This document shows positions 1-10,064 of a stretch of 64,000 nucleotides of DNA, in pieces. Within the stretch, counting starts at the first letter, position 1; each line of letters starts with the position of its first letter. Origin of the DNA: Phoronis australis (taxonomy: Eukaryota > Phoronida > Phoronidae); the NCBI GenBank assembly GCA_002633005.1, contig NMRA01000674.1, forward strand, positions 1 through 64,000, read 5' to 3'. The position numbers were made by a program, and so were the translations under genes. Below the pieces are notes generated by a model. The model ran no database searches. It was not told where the DNA came from and saw only the letters and a list, made by a program, of their open reading frames with translations.

Positions 1-247
1 CTGTCGCGAACGTGAGTTCATTGGCGGACATCTTGGATTGAGGAAAAACGCTCGGGAGGCGAACATAATTTGTCGCATATCTTCTCAAATGTTGTAGATT
101 TCACGAAAAGGTGAGAGTGGAGTGGCGCGCATGATCCATGAGAGTGGGCAATTGTATATTACGACGCTTCATTTTATTTTTTAAGTATTCCTGACAGAAT
201 TTGAAATGGGACTAATTTATCCGACTATTACCATTCAGTACTTACAG

Positions 248-1177
248 TAGGCAATGACCATCGCCTCTGTTGGCCCGAAGCAGAGGCGATGCAGAGGCAA
301 TAAACGCTCTGTACGCCGGAAGGTTTTCGACAAATTATGCCTCGCACCGACTAAACCATCAAAGTCACGTTAGTATAAATACCTTTTGCGCATAGAGGAA
401 CACCTGAGGAGGTTGTCGATGTGTTTAAATCCTTCCAACTCGAACAAATACTCCCATTATCAAACTTTTTCTTCGAGCAGTCCCTATTTCCGTTCCCAAA
501 ATCGTGAACTCACCATTTTTATACTGCGCATGCTCCAATTTTTACCGCGCTCGCTAGGTGATGTGAATTCATGACCTCAATCTTTAAATAGGCCAAAGGT
601 GAGCCATTGCGGTCTTTTCAGTCAAATGTTAGTTTCCAAAATGCCACCACTTATACTTGTCTTTAATTGGCGTTACTTGAAACTGATTGTATTTCAATGA
701 ATCATTGCTTGTATTTGATAAAAATAAATGCTGTTGATATGACATTTAATAGTTTTTGTGCACATATTTGACATTTTAATGTTTAACAACACGGCAAATG
801 CACGGCTGGTTCCCGGCAGCACGTACACGAAGGGCGGGAACTTCAGCTTTCAAAGTTCGCTGGTAGGTCCGCAACTTCTGACCTTAGGCCTGGTTAAAAG
901 AAATGAAAAAGTTGATTTCACGATTTTGGGAACTGAAATAGGGACTGCTCGAAGAAAAAGTTTCATAACGGGAGTATTTGTTCGAGTTGGAAGGAATTAA
1001 ACACATCGACAACCTCATAAGGTGTTCCTCTATGCGCAAAAGGTATTTATAACAACGTGACTTTGATGGTTTAGTCGGTGCGAGGCATAATTCGCCGAAA
1101 AGCTTCCGGCGTACAGAGCGCCTATAGCCTCTGCATCGCCTCTGCTTCGGGCCAACAGAGGCGATGGTCATTGCCTA
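248..1177. mobile_element. MULE-like foldback DNA element with long TIRs
   Basis: Two arms of about 273 bp (248-520 and 904-1177) are inverted copies of each other around a roughly 380 bp unique centre. The termini read TAGGCAATGACCATCGCC on both strands. The 9-bp sequence TACTTACAG lies directly outside each end (239-247 and 1178-1186) as a target-site duplication. Long TIRs with a 9-bp duplication are the hallmark of Mutator-like elements; assignment to that superfamily is inference because no transposase is present. Each arm also carries a small internal hairpin (GCCTCTG...CAGAGGC) just inside its tip. The open frames in the arms are mirror images of one another and not genes. Confidence 0.8.
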
Positions 1178-1470
1178 TACTTACAGTAATATAGTCGGGA
1201 TACCAATCGTCGTCAGGCTCCAATGGTCGTCCGCCATCTTCTTTCGCATGCAGCGCAGCGATGCGGGACTTAGTGTTCCAATCTGGAGTGCTCGTCTGCA
1301 CGTTAGGTACTAACTCATATAGACATCTTCTATGATGTCTACGGTATAGTCTGCATACCTATCGTCGTCAGGCTCCAATAGCCGTCTGCCATCTTCTTTC
1401 GCGTGCACCGCAGCCACACGGGACTAAGCGTTCCAATCTGGAGTGCTCGTCTGCATGCCTGGAAGAACTG
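1178..1470. other. intergenic, short degenerate direct repeat
   Basis: No gene is recognised. A segment of about 100 bp around 1195-1300 (with ATCGTCGTCAGGCTCCAAT) recurs in similar form around 1355-1455, followed in both cases by a block containing GGAGTGCTCGTCTGCA. This is an imperfect direct tandem repeat of about 160 bp. Confidence 0.5.
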
Positions 1471-1715
1471 AGACAAAAATCGGTGCATTTACCGCCTGTT
1501 TTTTGAGACCACTTAAAAACTTGTAGATTTTACTAATCTAATGCACTTTTTGTTCATTTTCAGATGATATTTTCGAAATTAAATTTTCTCCAGACGGAAC
1601 AAAAAACAACCCAGGGATTGTTTATGGAATGTATCTATTTGTCCCAGGCACTAACCGACACCTGTTAGGCCAAAGGACAAACGCAGCAGACAAATGCAAT
1701 ATGCTGGAATCTTAA
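1470..1715 (+). pseudogene. paralogous exon-like unit, copy 1 of 3
   Basis: A pyrimidine-rich tract ending in TTCATTTTCAG (acceptor at 1563) precedes a 51-codon open frame that runs to a TAA at 1713-1715. The frame contains recognisable protein-like text (DIFEIKFSPDGTKNNPG ... LGQRTNAADKC) and no internal stop. Near-identical DNA recurs at 4375-4600, where an extra A breaks the frame, and a decayed copy lies at 6640-6828. I do not recognise the protein family. It is either the last exon of a small tandemly duplicated gene, or gene-derived DNA amplified with a repeat. A TTAA transposon is inserted exactly at the stop codon. Confidence 0.5.
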
Positions 1716-3371
1716 AGGAGAATGCCACCCAATTTTATTAGTCTTTTTTGCCGTCTTAATCGGTCTATAACCACATCGCCTCACGTGCGGTCTACTTTAC
1801 CTTGCCAAGAGGTGTCGCGTTAACCTGTGAGGAAGGTGAGAAACGACGCTAGCGACGTCAGTGGTTCATATGCATCGTTCCCGCTTGTCCGAACTAAGCA
1901 GCTGCGAGGAAAGCTGGTAGGCCATCTATCGGTTTTTTTTACTTCCTTGAGAGTCCGAAGTGCTTAGGAAGTGGCTCATGGTAGTGAAGAATGAAATGTA
2001 CGCTGTAAATAGCAAGTATGAGGCCGTGAAACATCTCCTTGTCTGTGGCCTGCAGACGTATACAGTGCCTGACGAATGCCGGCTTACCAATAACTCCATA
2101 CACTCCGTTGTCTGAGCTTGTTCACGGCGCCTCTCTAGTATTTCTTTATCACTGTATTCCTGTTCGAATTGATAGCCTGTCAAACTTAACGATCCACCTG
2201 CGAAGTCGGGACTGATGAGCTCTAGCTCGTCCTAAGTCGGGATTGCGAGTTGCCATGTTGGCGTTTATTACTGAGCGTTCTGTTTCAAACTGAATTATTC
2301 TCTCCCTAACCAATACTTATATAAAACTGAAACAAAGTCTGTCTCATTAGATGCAATTTGTAATGCCTTTGGAGTGTTCGTGAGTGCAAATGATTTGAGA
2401 AGCCAGCAATGAATAATTCACTGCGTTACTGGCTTCGGGTGTAATAAAACTAATTGACGGGACACCTAGGCCGTGTGAGCTCATGCTAATTTAGTGTTTG
2501 CTGGCATGAACTGTTGTGAAACAACTCGATTTCCATCCCACGGCCAGGTGTTAGGGGAATCTTTATTTACATTTACATTACTCATGTAATGATTGTCAAT
2601 GTGCAACTTCTGCCCTGACGGTGCTGTGGCCAAAGCAGAACCTGCATGAATTCGCGGCCCCCGACGCGAGTAAGTAGATTTGCAGTTTCGTGGCTAATTC
2701 ACCAACATAATCAAGTGCACATTACTTTGGCTCACTAGTATAGTATTTTCTTGACTGGAACTTTAGTTTCCACTGAACTTTGGCTGGTTTATGTTCGTGA
2801 TGTCTGATCAGTTTCCGAGCCACTGGCGGGGAGTCAATCCGGCCGGCCGCAACGGGCCTTATCGGGCTCCGAGCCACTGGCCAGGCTAACAAGCGTTTTT
2901 TGTTTAGAACTCAAAAAATCACAAGTCTAAACAACACAGATCTAGGTTCTCCTGTCTGTATCTCACAGAAAACACTTCGAAATTATCTCCGAACAGACCT
3001 CATGCCAAACTCCTGCTACGGACATTATTGGTCTGCCGAACTTTGTAGGCTACGGTATGTCCAAATACCAATAAATCCGTAAGAGCGAAATAAAACAACA
3101 CGTTTTTATGAGAACTCGGTGTATTTTTAGGTGTTTTACATCAAAGTTTGATGATTTATTGGTGTTAAACGATGACTTCAAGCGATAAGCAGACACCAGT
3201 AACCCATGTTGTGAACTGCTGAACACACTGCGTGTGAAACCGATGATGTCATTGGATAATTTCAACACCTCTGTCTGCCGTCAGGTAATGCAACCATACG
3301 TGTCATTATGGAGTAGAACTACTCTATCTAAATTGATACAAATTAGGTTGTTTTTTGGGTGGCATGCTCCT
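1716..3371. mobile_element. TTAA-target (piggyBac-like) element, copy 1
   Basis: The ends are AGGAGAATGCCACCC and, inverted, AGGAGCATGCCACCC, each bordered by TTAA (1712-1715 and 3372-3375). The paralogous unoccupied site at 4613-4630 has a single TTAA, so the insertion and its TTAA duplication can be read directly. TTAA duplication is typical of piggyBac (Kolobok also uses TTAA); the superfamily is inferred. The interior holds two gene fragments. On + around 1850-2130 is a decayed THAP-like zinc-finger region. On - around 2270-2100 is the start of a P2RX7-like domain (YQFEQEYSDKEILERRRE). Related copies lie at 58588-60283 and, inverted, from 42245. Confidence 0.8.
1850..2130 (+). pseudogene. 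decayed THAP-type zinc-finger fragment
   Basis: This is the weaker of two copies; the version at 58745-58990 is clearer. It keeps the order CPN/LSE, an FxLP-like turn, an LRKxL-like segment, a VCGxxF/T segment and a RLTN segment that match the C2CH THAP fold, but several frames are broken. It lies inside the TTAA element and points toward the P2RX7-like fragment on the opposite strand, with the two meeting near position 2125. THAP domains are DNA-binding modules common in transposases and transposon-derived genes. The assignment rests mostly on the better copy. Confidence 0.4.
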
Positions 3372-3375
3372 TTAA

Positions 3376-4340
3376 CAGTTTCGGCCCACACATTGGTCAT
3401 CAAAATATTGTCCACTTGTTTTTTATTGCAAAATAAAGTACTGAGCTCAACAGTTAAGTTGAAATTTTTGGTTCAGGCATTTTGGATTTGTGTGAAGAAA
3501 ATTAAAATACTTGAATTGATAGAGAGTGGCCACCAATAAAGTAAAACATTGACTTTATTTCACTACATTACATACAACACAGCATGACATAATTAAAAAT
3601 AAATGAAGAGATTGAGCAATAAAATGTTCATGCAACTTGGGTATTTATTAATTTATCTATGATTATAGAAGCCTGTTAAAAGTGAGAAAAAATCAAACAA
3701 TATGATATTGTGTAATTTATTAGAACAACTACATCAAAGTTCAATGATCAACTTCCACCGACCAAGTCTCAAAGGGCTACAGTTCTGTTTTGGCTGACAA
3801 GGTGTTAACAGAGAAGGAAAAAAAACTGAAAAGAAAAAGAAAGACAGCAGAGATAAGTGGTGTTAAGAACAACAAGAGGAAAAAGTCAAATAAAGAGGAC
3901 TCAAATAGTAAATAAGTAAGGTCTATCTGGAATAAAGATAAGCGATTCATTTTCCAGAACTGAAATTCTGAACCAATTTTAATCTATTTAAAAATTGATA
4001 AAATATCAGTAAAACAGTTTGTGGTTGAACTAGAATTGTTGTAAACCACTTTCCACTATTTTCTTGGCCTTTTTCTGTGTGGTTTTCTGTTCTTTCAAAA
4101 GGCGGCAGCATATGACAACCATAGAAGTCATTATAAAATGGCTGCCGAAAAGAAATGCACAGTTGAAACAACTCGGCATAAGTAAAAGAAAATGTTTGAA
4201 TCAACGAATACTATATATTCGTGAAAGTTAAATCAAATCCTATTCAGAGCATAACTTTTAAGTGGAATAATTGGGTGAGTATGACAACAAGCCGATTTTA
4301 TGCTTAGGCGGACGACCATTGGGTTCCTGAGTACACTAAC
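3376..4340. repeat. tandem duplicated 3' flank, copy 1
   Basis: This block of about 0.96 kb is repeated in direct orientation at 4605-5540 with small indels. Shared marks are the sequence around TTGTCCACTTGTTTTTTATT, the stretch GCATGACATAATTAAAAATA, and the terminal CTTAGG(C/T)GGACGAC. Together with the exon-like units at 1470-1715 and 4375-4600 it defines a tandem duplication of about 1.2 kb. Copy 1 is split by the TTAA transposon. A third, more diverged copy continues at 8114-8340. The short open frames in it are not convincing as genes. Confidence 0.8.
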
Positions 4341-4374
4341 CTCTTGGAGAAACACGCATGGAAGAAGTGAGACT

Positions 4375-4612
4375 AAAATCGATGCATTTACCGACTGGTT
4401 TTTGAGACCACTTAAAAACTTGTAGATTTTACTAATGCACTTTTTTGTTCATTTTCAGAAGATATTTTTGAAATTAAATTTTCTTCAGACGGAACAAAAA
4501 AACAACCCAGGGATTGTTTATGCAATGTATCTATTCTAACCGACACGTACCTGTTAGGCCAAAGGAAAAACACAGCAGACAAATGCAACGCGTTGGGTGC
4601 TTAACAGTTTCA
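4375..4612 (+). pseudogene. paralogous exon-like unit, copy 2 of 3 (frameshifted)
   Basis: This matches 1470-1715 closely, including the TTCATTTTCAG acceptor (ending at 4459) and the GACGGAACAAAAAA segment. Here the homopolymer has one extra A, which shifts the frame, and part of the downstream sequence is missing. It runs straight into the intact TTAA and the 3' flank, so it serves as the empty-site reference for the transposons in copies 1 and 3. Confidence 0.6.
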
Positions 4613-5540
4613 GCCCACGCAATGGTCATCAAAATATTGTCCACTTGTTTTTTATTGCAAAATACAGTACTGAGCTCAACATTTATGTTGAAGTTTTTGG
4701 TTCAGGCATTTTGGATTTATTTGAAGAAAACTAAAACACTTGAATTGATAGATAGTGGCCACCAATAAAGTAAATCATTTTGTCTTTATTTCACAATATT
4801 GCATTGTTACATACAACACAGCATGACATAATTAAAAATAAAAGAAGAGATTAAGCACTAAAATGCTCATGCATCTTGGGTATTTATTTATTAATTTATG
4901 ATTACAGAAGTCTGTAAAACGTGAGAAAAATCAAACAATATGATATTGGGTAATTTATTAGAACAACTGCATCGAGGTTCAATGATCAACTTCCGCCGAC
5001 CAAGTCTCAATACGTTACTGTTCTTTTATGGCTGACAAGGTGTTAACAGAGAATGAAGAAAAACTGAAAAGACAGACACTAGAGATAAGTGGTATTAAGA
5101 ACAATGAGAGCAAAAAGTCGAATAAAGAGATCACAAATAGAAAATAAGTAAGGTCTATCTGGAATAAAACAATCGCGATTTATTTTCCAGATCTGAAATT
5201 TTGATATCGTACCAGTAAGACAGTTTGTGGTTGAACTAGTCTGCTTGTAAACTACTTTCCACTATTTTCTTGGCTTTTTTCTGCGTGGATTCCTGTTCTT
5301 TCAAAAGACGGCAGCATATGATGACCATAGGAGTCATTATAAAATGGCGCCCGAAAAGCAATGCACAGCTGAAACAACTCGGCATAAGTAAAAGAAAACT
5401 TTTGAATCAACGAATACTATGTACTTGAGAGAGTTAAACCAAATCTTATGCAGAGTATAACTTTGAAGTGGAATAATCGGGTGATTATGACAACATGCCA
5501 GGTTTATGCTTAGGTGGACGACAATGGGGTTCCCGAGTGT
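4605..5540. repeat. tandem duplicated 3' flank, copy 2
   Basis: Direct repeat of 3376-4340 with no transposon between it and its exon-like unit. It ends near 5540, where a short palindromic run of ACTAGTAC/GTACTAGT-type sequence (5545-5572) begins. Confidence 0.8.
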
Positions 5541-5599
5541 ACGTACTACTACTAGTACAACTAGTACTAGGTAATTATATCGCCCTGGATGCCTCAGCA

Positions 5600-6190
5600 G
5601 ATACAGGGGCGATAGTAAATCCCCATAAAAAGTTACGCATTTCAAAATAGAGCCAGTAAAATCGAATGAAACATGCATAAATGCACATGGAGAGTTATGA
5701 TTAACACATACCATGACTCTGAATACAATTTAGTCAACATAACTTGAACTTATCCATGAAAATCTGTTGCGCTTCGCGTGAGTTTCTCCTATCGGCGGGC
5801 CATTTTGAGGAAATTACTAGAAATCATGCCTGTTGACGAACAAAAAGTCCAAGGGACACAAAACTCACAAATTCCACCTGATATCTTCCCATGCTATTTT
5901 GCAAGTGTCACGTGCCAGGTCATGCGCTTCGCTCAGTCTCGCGCTAGCCTTAGCCCAACTCGGGTGACTCAGCGGAAATATTTTGTGGTTTTCACCTGCG
6001 CGGTGAAAAAGTTAACAGTGACCAAAAGTGGAGTTGTAATTCTTCTCTAAAGTCACCTTAATTCTAGTAGACATGCTTCATCGAAGATATGTGTACTAAG
6101 CAGAAAGGACCACTGAAGAAAGTAAGCTCATTTGATAGTTTTGCGTGTAGAATGTATTTTTGACGAGGTGAAAACTCTTAATCGGTTACC
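5600..6190. repeat. inverted repeat, left arm
   Basis: This arm of about 590 bp is the reverse complement of 8722-9680. Shared marks include ATTTTGTGGTTTTCACC and CCAAAAAGTGGAGTTGTAAT-like sequence (here CCAAAAGTGGAGTTGTAAT). It has no counterpart of the 417-bp insert at 8986-9402, so it preserves the empty target site. Open frames within it are mirror shadows of the other arm. Confidence 0.75.
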
Positions 6191-6640
6191 GGATTTGGCC
6201 TACCGCATGTTTAAAATACATGGGACGAAATGCGTACAGAAAGCGATGGGAAGTATTGTAGCCCCTAACCAGCCAACCGAGGGGCTATGTGTTGCCTATT
6301 CTAGTACTTGCCCACTTTGGTGGTGCTGCAAAAATTATTGTTGTTTAGGACACGACGCCTCATTTTAGCATCAATTTTAACAAACGTGAAAGTATGCGGG
6401 TTCCACACATGCAGAACCATTGTAGTTGGGACATAATGCCTCATTTTCAAGTATAATAGCGAATTCGTGCAAGTCGTGAATCATCTAGTTTCTGCTCCTG
6501 CGAGGTCGCACAACATCTAGCGTTGAAGTTTCCAGTGTTCTTCCGCTTACGATTATCAAAGGAGTACATGGACACGTAGCTGTTCATAAAGCGAGACCAA
6601 ACAGTGAGTTGAGAGTTTGTTTTCAAAAATGATACTTAAA
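6191..6640. other. intergenic, nothing recognised
   Basis: No gene, RNA or clear repeat could be supported here on either strand. Confidence 0.5.
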
Positions 6641-6828
6641 ACAGCATATTTTACTAATGCACTTTTCTGAGTATTTTCAAAACATTTGTTTGTAACCATC
6701 TAAAGTTCAGGTTTGATATAAAATGCAATCCAAGGGTTGCTTAAGCAATGTATCAAAATATCCCAGGGTCGACCAAAACTTGTAAGGCCAAAGGAACAAA
6801 GCACAGAGAGATACTTCATGCTGGGTCC
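6640..6828 (+). pseudogene. paralogous exon-like unit, copy 3 of 3 (decayed)
   Basis: The order of the shared marks is the same as in copies 1 and 2: TTTTACTAATGCACTTTT, a TTTTCA acceptor region, CAAGGGTTGCTTAAGCAATGTAT, GGCCAAAGGAACAAA and GCTGGGTCC before TTAA. Many substitutions remove the open frame. The following TTAA (6829-6832) is homologous to the TTAA in the other two copies and is occupied by a different transposon. Confidence 0.6.
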
Positions 6829-6832
6829 TTAA

Positions 6833-8109
6833 GGTTATCTCCAACCTTATTTAGTGGCCTCCATTCTAACTCGGATATCAAAAAAACTAAGCTTTGTAAA
6901 CTTGTAAAAGTATATATTTTCTGAAAGAACAAACACCAGGAAATATAAATATACTTTTTGTATTTGTGTGCCGTTATTATTTTTACGTAAAAACCTTTTT
7001 TTCAGTCGAAATTTCATTTCATTTTTAAAAAAGGTACATTCATAGCAAAATAACATTTTTTAAATGAAAACTTCACCAAATACCTCAAAAATGCTGTTAG
7101 GAATTTTTTATTAGTCTGTCTGTTTGGTTTCTATGACAAATCAACTCGCAAAAGGTAAGGTATTTTTTGTTTGGAAAGTTTCAGCGAAATCCATCAAGCC
7201 GTTTTCGAGATCTAGTATTCCTAATTTCAAATAAAGTCGATTTGCCGAAGCCGCGAAAAAGCCGATTAAACTGGGACAAGTGAAAATCTCAAAGTCTTTG
7301 GTTAATTATTTGGTAAAAACTTGTTTTCGGTATACAACCTATACAATCCGTTAGCTATTTCAACGTTCACTAGCAATGTCAACTGATTTTGCAGTGCGTA
7401 ACTAACTTAATTATCATTAAAACCTCAAATAGACGTATTGTTCCCAGCCAACTTTTACTGTTGTTTACGCCCTACTTTCTAAGTAGGTCAATGTTCATAG
7501 CCTGTATATGAGACTGATACAAAACCAAGTAAGAAATGGATTACAAAAATCGAATCGGTGGTTAAAGCGTGTCGTTAGCATGAGATCGAAACATCAAAAT
7601 GTCAACTTATTAATTGAATTAAGGAATTAGGGTGAAGATTTATCTCTTTTCACAACTTTCTGTGTTCATGACTACGGAGGTCTGAAGCGACTCGTAGCAT
7701 TCGTTTTCAACGGCATCGGTCGTATGCATGTAGACGCACAACTCCCTTAGGATCAAAACTACGTTTTGTCTTCGTTTTTCCCAGCACTATTCTATCATAA
7801 GTACACTTTGTTGGCTCAATGTTATGGCGACTTTGTGAATGAAAGGACTGAGGGTATATTAAGCTGTTCTGTACCTGGCGGGAGATTCAATTTAATTGAA
7901 AGCACTTGACCTTTGACTTTAGATAAGTAGTAAACAAATATCCACGCGATTGTGCTGTTCCAAGGTGGTTCTGCTAAATCTTTTTTTCTCGCTACACAGT
8001 ACATATTTAGTATTTGAAGTTCATTGAGAATGAAGATAAGGGATTTTGCTAGACACAAGTGAAATATTGTAAAAATGGCCAATTTTTGTGAATAAGGTTG
8101 GAGATAACC
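6833..8109. mobile_element. second TTAA-target element, unrelated to the first
   Basis: Perfect 19-bp terminal inverted repeats GGTTATCTCCAACCTTATT (the first 14 bases themselves can pair GGTT with AACC) are bordered by TTAA at 6829-6832 and 8110-8113. The 1.28 kb interior is AT-rich with only short open frames, so the element is non-autonomous. TTAA duplication suggests piggyBac-type or Kolobok-type mobilisation. Its ends share nothing with the AGGAGAATGCCACCC family elsewhere in the window. Confidence 0.85.
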
Positions 8110-8113
8110 TTAA

Positions 8114-8340
8114 CGTTGTTTAAAGTATACTAACTCGCTAAAGACGTTCTGTACACATTTATGCCATCCGAAACTAAAAATGTACACTTTTCCACTTGTT
8201 GATGCAGAAACATGGCAAGAACACACAATGCAAGGAAATAGGAGCGCACAATAAGAATGAAACAGTTCAAAAAATGTATTTATTACAGAAGCCTGTAAAA
8301 ACCAACACAGAAAGCTGAGACAGTATGATGTATCTTCCAA
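8114..8340. repeat. diverged third copy of the duplicated 3' flank
   Basis: The stretch from TCCACTTGTTGATG to TATTTATTACAGAAGCCTGTAAAA follows the order seen at 3376-4340 and 4605-5540, with lower identity. It is interrupted on its right by the CTCF-like repeat element. Confidence 0.5.
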
Positions 8341-8715
8341 GATAGTGGTAGTTTTTTTTGTTTTGCGCCCATAGCTGTTTCTCCAAAATCCACTGCAGGA
8401 TCTTTATTCAATTTATTAAGTGAATTTATATGAAGATAACAGACGAAGACTTTCAGGCGGATGGAACGGACACTGTGCCCACAAGTGGCAATTTCATTTT
8501 GTTCTGTTTTCCTTTGTTTCTCTAAAGTTCCTTGACAGATTTTTATGAAATATGGCATGTTCCCATGTTTGGATGGATTGTACTTTTTGCGCCATCTAGT
8601 GGCCATTTTTATGATAAAATAAATAACCCTAAAAGCACACCATTTGCGATGCATTCGTGGGCGCATTGCAACACTCCACGTTGCTCTTGTATTAATTTCG
8701 TCCGTGAAATCCACT
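8341..8715. repeat. CTCF-like-motif repeat, short copy
   Basis: This begins with GCGCCCATAGCTGTTTCTCC, the same phrase that opens the units in the 10-13 kb and 17.8-19 kb arrays. It contains an eroded B-type site (GTGCCCACAAGTGGCAATTT near 8476) and an intact A-type site at 8589-8605 (GCGCCATCTAGTGGCCA, reverse complement TGGCCACTAGATGGCGC). It ends near the shared phrase GATGCATTCGTGGGCGCAT, also seen at 13095. Confidence 0.7.
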
Positions 8716-8721
8716 CACCAA

Positions 8722-9680
8722 TTAAGAGTTTTCACCTCTTCAAAAATACATTCTCCACTTAAAACTATCACTTAAAAAGCGCTTACTTTCTTCATTGATC
8801 CTTCTACACATAACTTTGATGAAGGATTAGCTACGAACGAGTATTAAGGGGATTTTGGCGAAGAATTACAACTCCACTTTTTGGTCACTTTTAACTTTTT
8901 CACCGCGCGCGTGATAACCACAAAGTATTTCAACTGAGTCACGTGAGCTAGGCAAAGGCTAGCACGAGACTGAGCAAAGTGCGAGCAGGCCTTTATGCAG
9001 CGTACGTCCTGGGCGTCCAAATGGACGCCCTAGCACTAATATGGACGCCCTGGCAAGGACGCCCAATGTACCATTTGGACGCCCACTGTCAATAGGAACC
9101 TTTCAAGTTTGGACACACACATTGTAATGACTACTAAAAAGCCTCTGAAGGCTGACAGTAGTGGCTCTTTTTTCAAAGCAGGAAGACATATACAATGTAT
9201 ATAAAAAGTATGTACAATGTTGCTATGCTCACACTTGGTTGATAGCATGGGAAAGTCTTGGTCTACATAGTTTTTTTTAGTAAATCTGTGTGTTTGGGGA
9301 GATTGCTGGGGGTGGGGGTAATGTGTCGGAATCATGGACGCCCTGGAATATTGGGAACCCCATTTTGGACACCCTATTTTCGAAATCCTGGATAAAGGCC
9401 TGAGTGCGAGACCTGGCGCGACACTTGCAAAATATTATGATGTCTATGATGAGAAGATATCAGGTGAAATTTGTTCCAGATTTGTGTCCCTTGGACTTTT
9501 TGTTCTTCACAAGGTGTGATTTCACGTAATTTCCTCAATATAGCACCCGGTGAGAGAAACTCGAGCGAACCGCAGCAGATTTTCATGGTTATGTTCAAGC
9601 TATGTTGACTAAATTGTATGCAGAGTCATGGTATGTGTGATTCATTCGATTTTATTTGCTGTATTTTGGCAGTTAAACCT
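8722..9680. repeat. inverted repeat, right arm
   Basis: Reverse complement of 5600-6190, interrupted by the hAT-type insert at 8986-9402. With the insert removed the two arms align over about 550 bp. The spacing between arms is about 2.5 kb and contains the TTAA element and the CTCF-like repeat. Confidence 0.75.
8986..9402. mobile_element. hAT-type MITE, 417 bp
   Basis: The ends are CAGGCCTTTATGCAG and, inverted, CAGGCCTTTATCCAG. The 8-bp AGTGCGAG directly flanks both sides (8978-8985, 9403-9410). Eight-base duplication with a CAG terminus fits hAT transposons. The homologous position in the inverted arm at about 5930 has no insert. The subterminal DNA contains five or more copies of TGGACGCCC in both orientations (9015-9085, 9335-9375), including the palindrome GGGCGTCCAAATGGACGCCC, which may be subterminal transposase-binding repeats. 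No transposase is encoded. Confidence 0.85.
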
Positions 9681-9881
9681 GTATATAATATTAGACCTCT
9701 GCAGTACTGACAAAGGATGTTTAATTTGAAGGCATTGATAACCATTGACAACAATCAGTTCATTTACTGTTTGCGATGCACATGGTGGACATATATCAAC
9801 ACTCGTCTTTGCTTAAAGATGCTGGCAACTCCCAAAAATATTGATACTTTCTTTAATATGTGACATTAATTTGTGTTGAAG

Positions 9882-10064
9882 GCAATGCCTATCAGGTACA
9901 TAGGAAGGAAGAGTACGTACCGAGGCAGAACTCTCTTCGATATACTTCTTCGACTGAGAAACTTTGGAGTAGGACGGGTAGTAATCCGCGACACATATGT
10001 CAAGCGATATCCAGAGCCATCCTATTATGTCATCAATAGGGTAGTAGCAGACATGTCAGACCCA
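9882..10064 (+). CDS. MRPS34: bS34m-like mitochondrial ribosomal protein, internal exon
   Basis: An open exon of 61 codons lies between an acceptor (TTGAAG, AG at 9880-9881) and a donor CCA/GTGAGT (GT at 10065). The peptide reads PIRYIGRKSTYRG..LFDILL..NFGVGR and ends in SYYVINRVVADMSDP. It fits the middle of animal MRPS34: a basic stretch, a leucine-rich helix, the FG(V/L)GR turn, then a short W/Y-rich segment and the R(V) position before the next exon. MRPS34 is a metazoan-specific protein of the 28S mitoribosomal subunit needed for subunit stability. The exon joins in phase 0 to the exon at 13198. The N-terminal exon (about 50 residues in the family) was not found upstream and may be outside the window. 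Confidence 0.8.

Noticed and set aside
386-1171. Open frames of 62 and 95 codons that share peptide text
   Set aside because: They lie in the two inverted arms of the foldback element and mirror each other.
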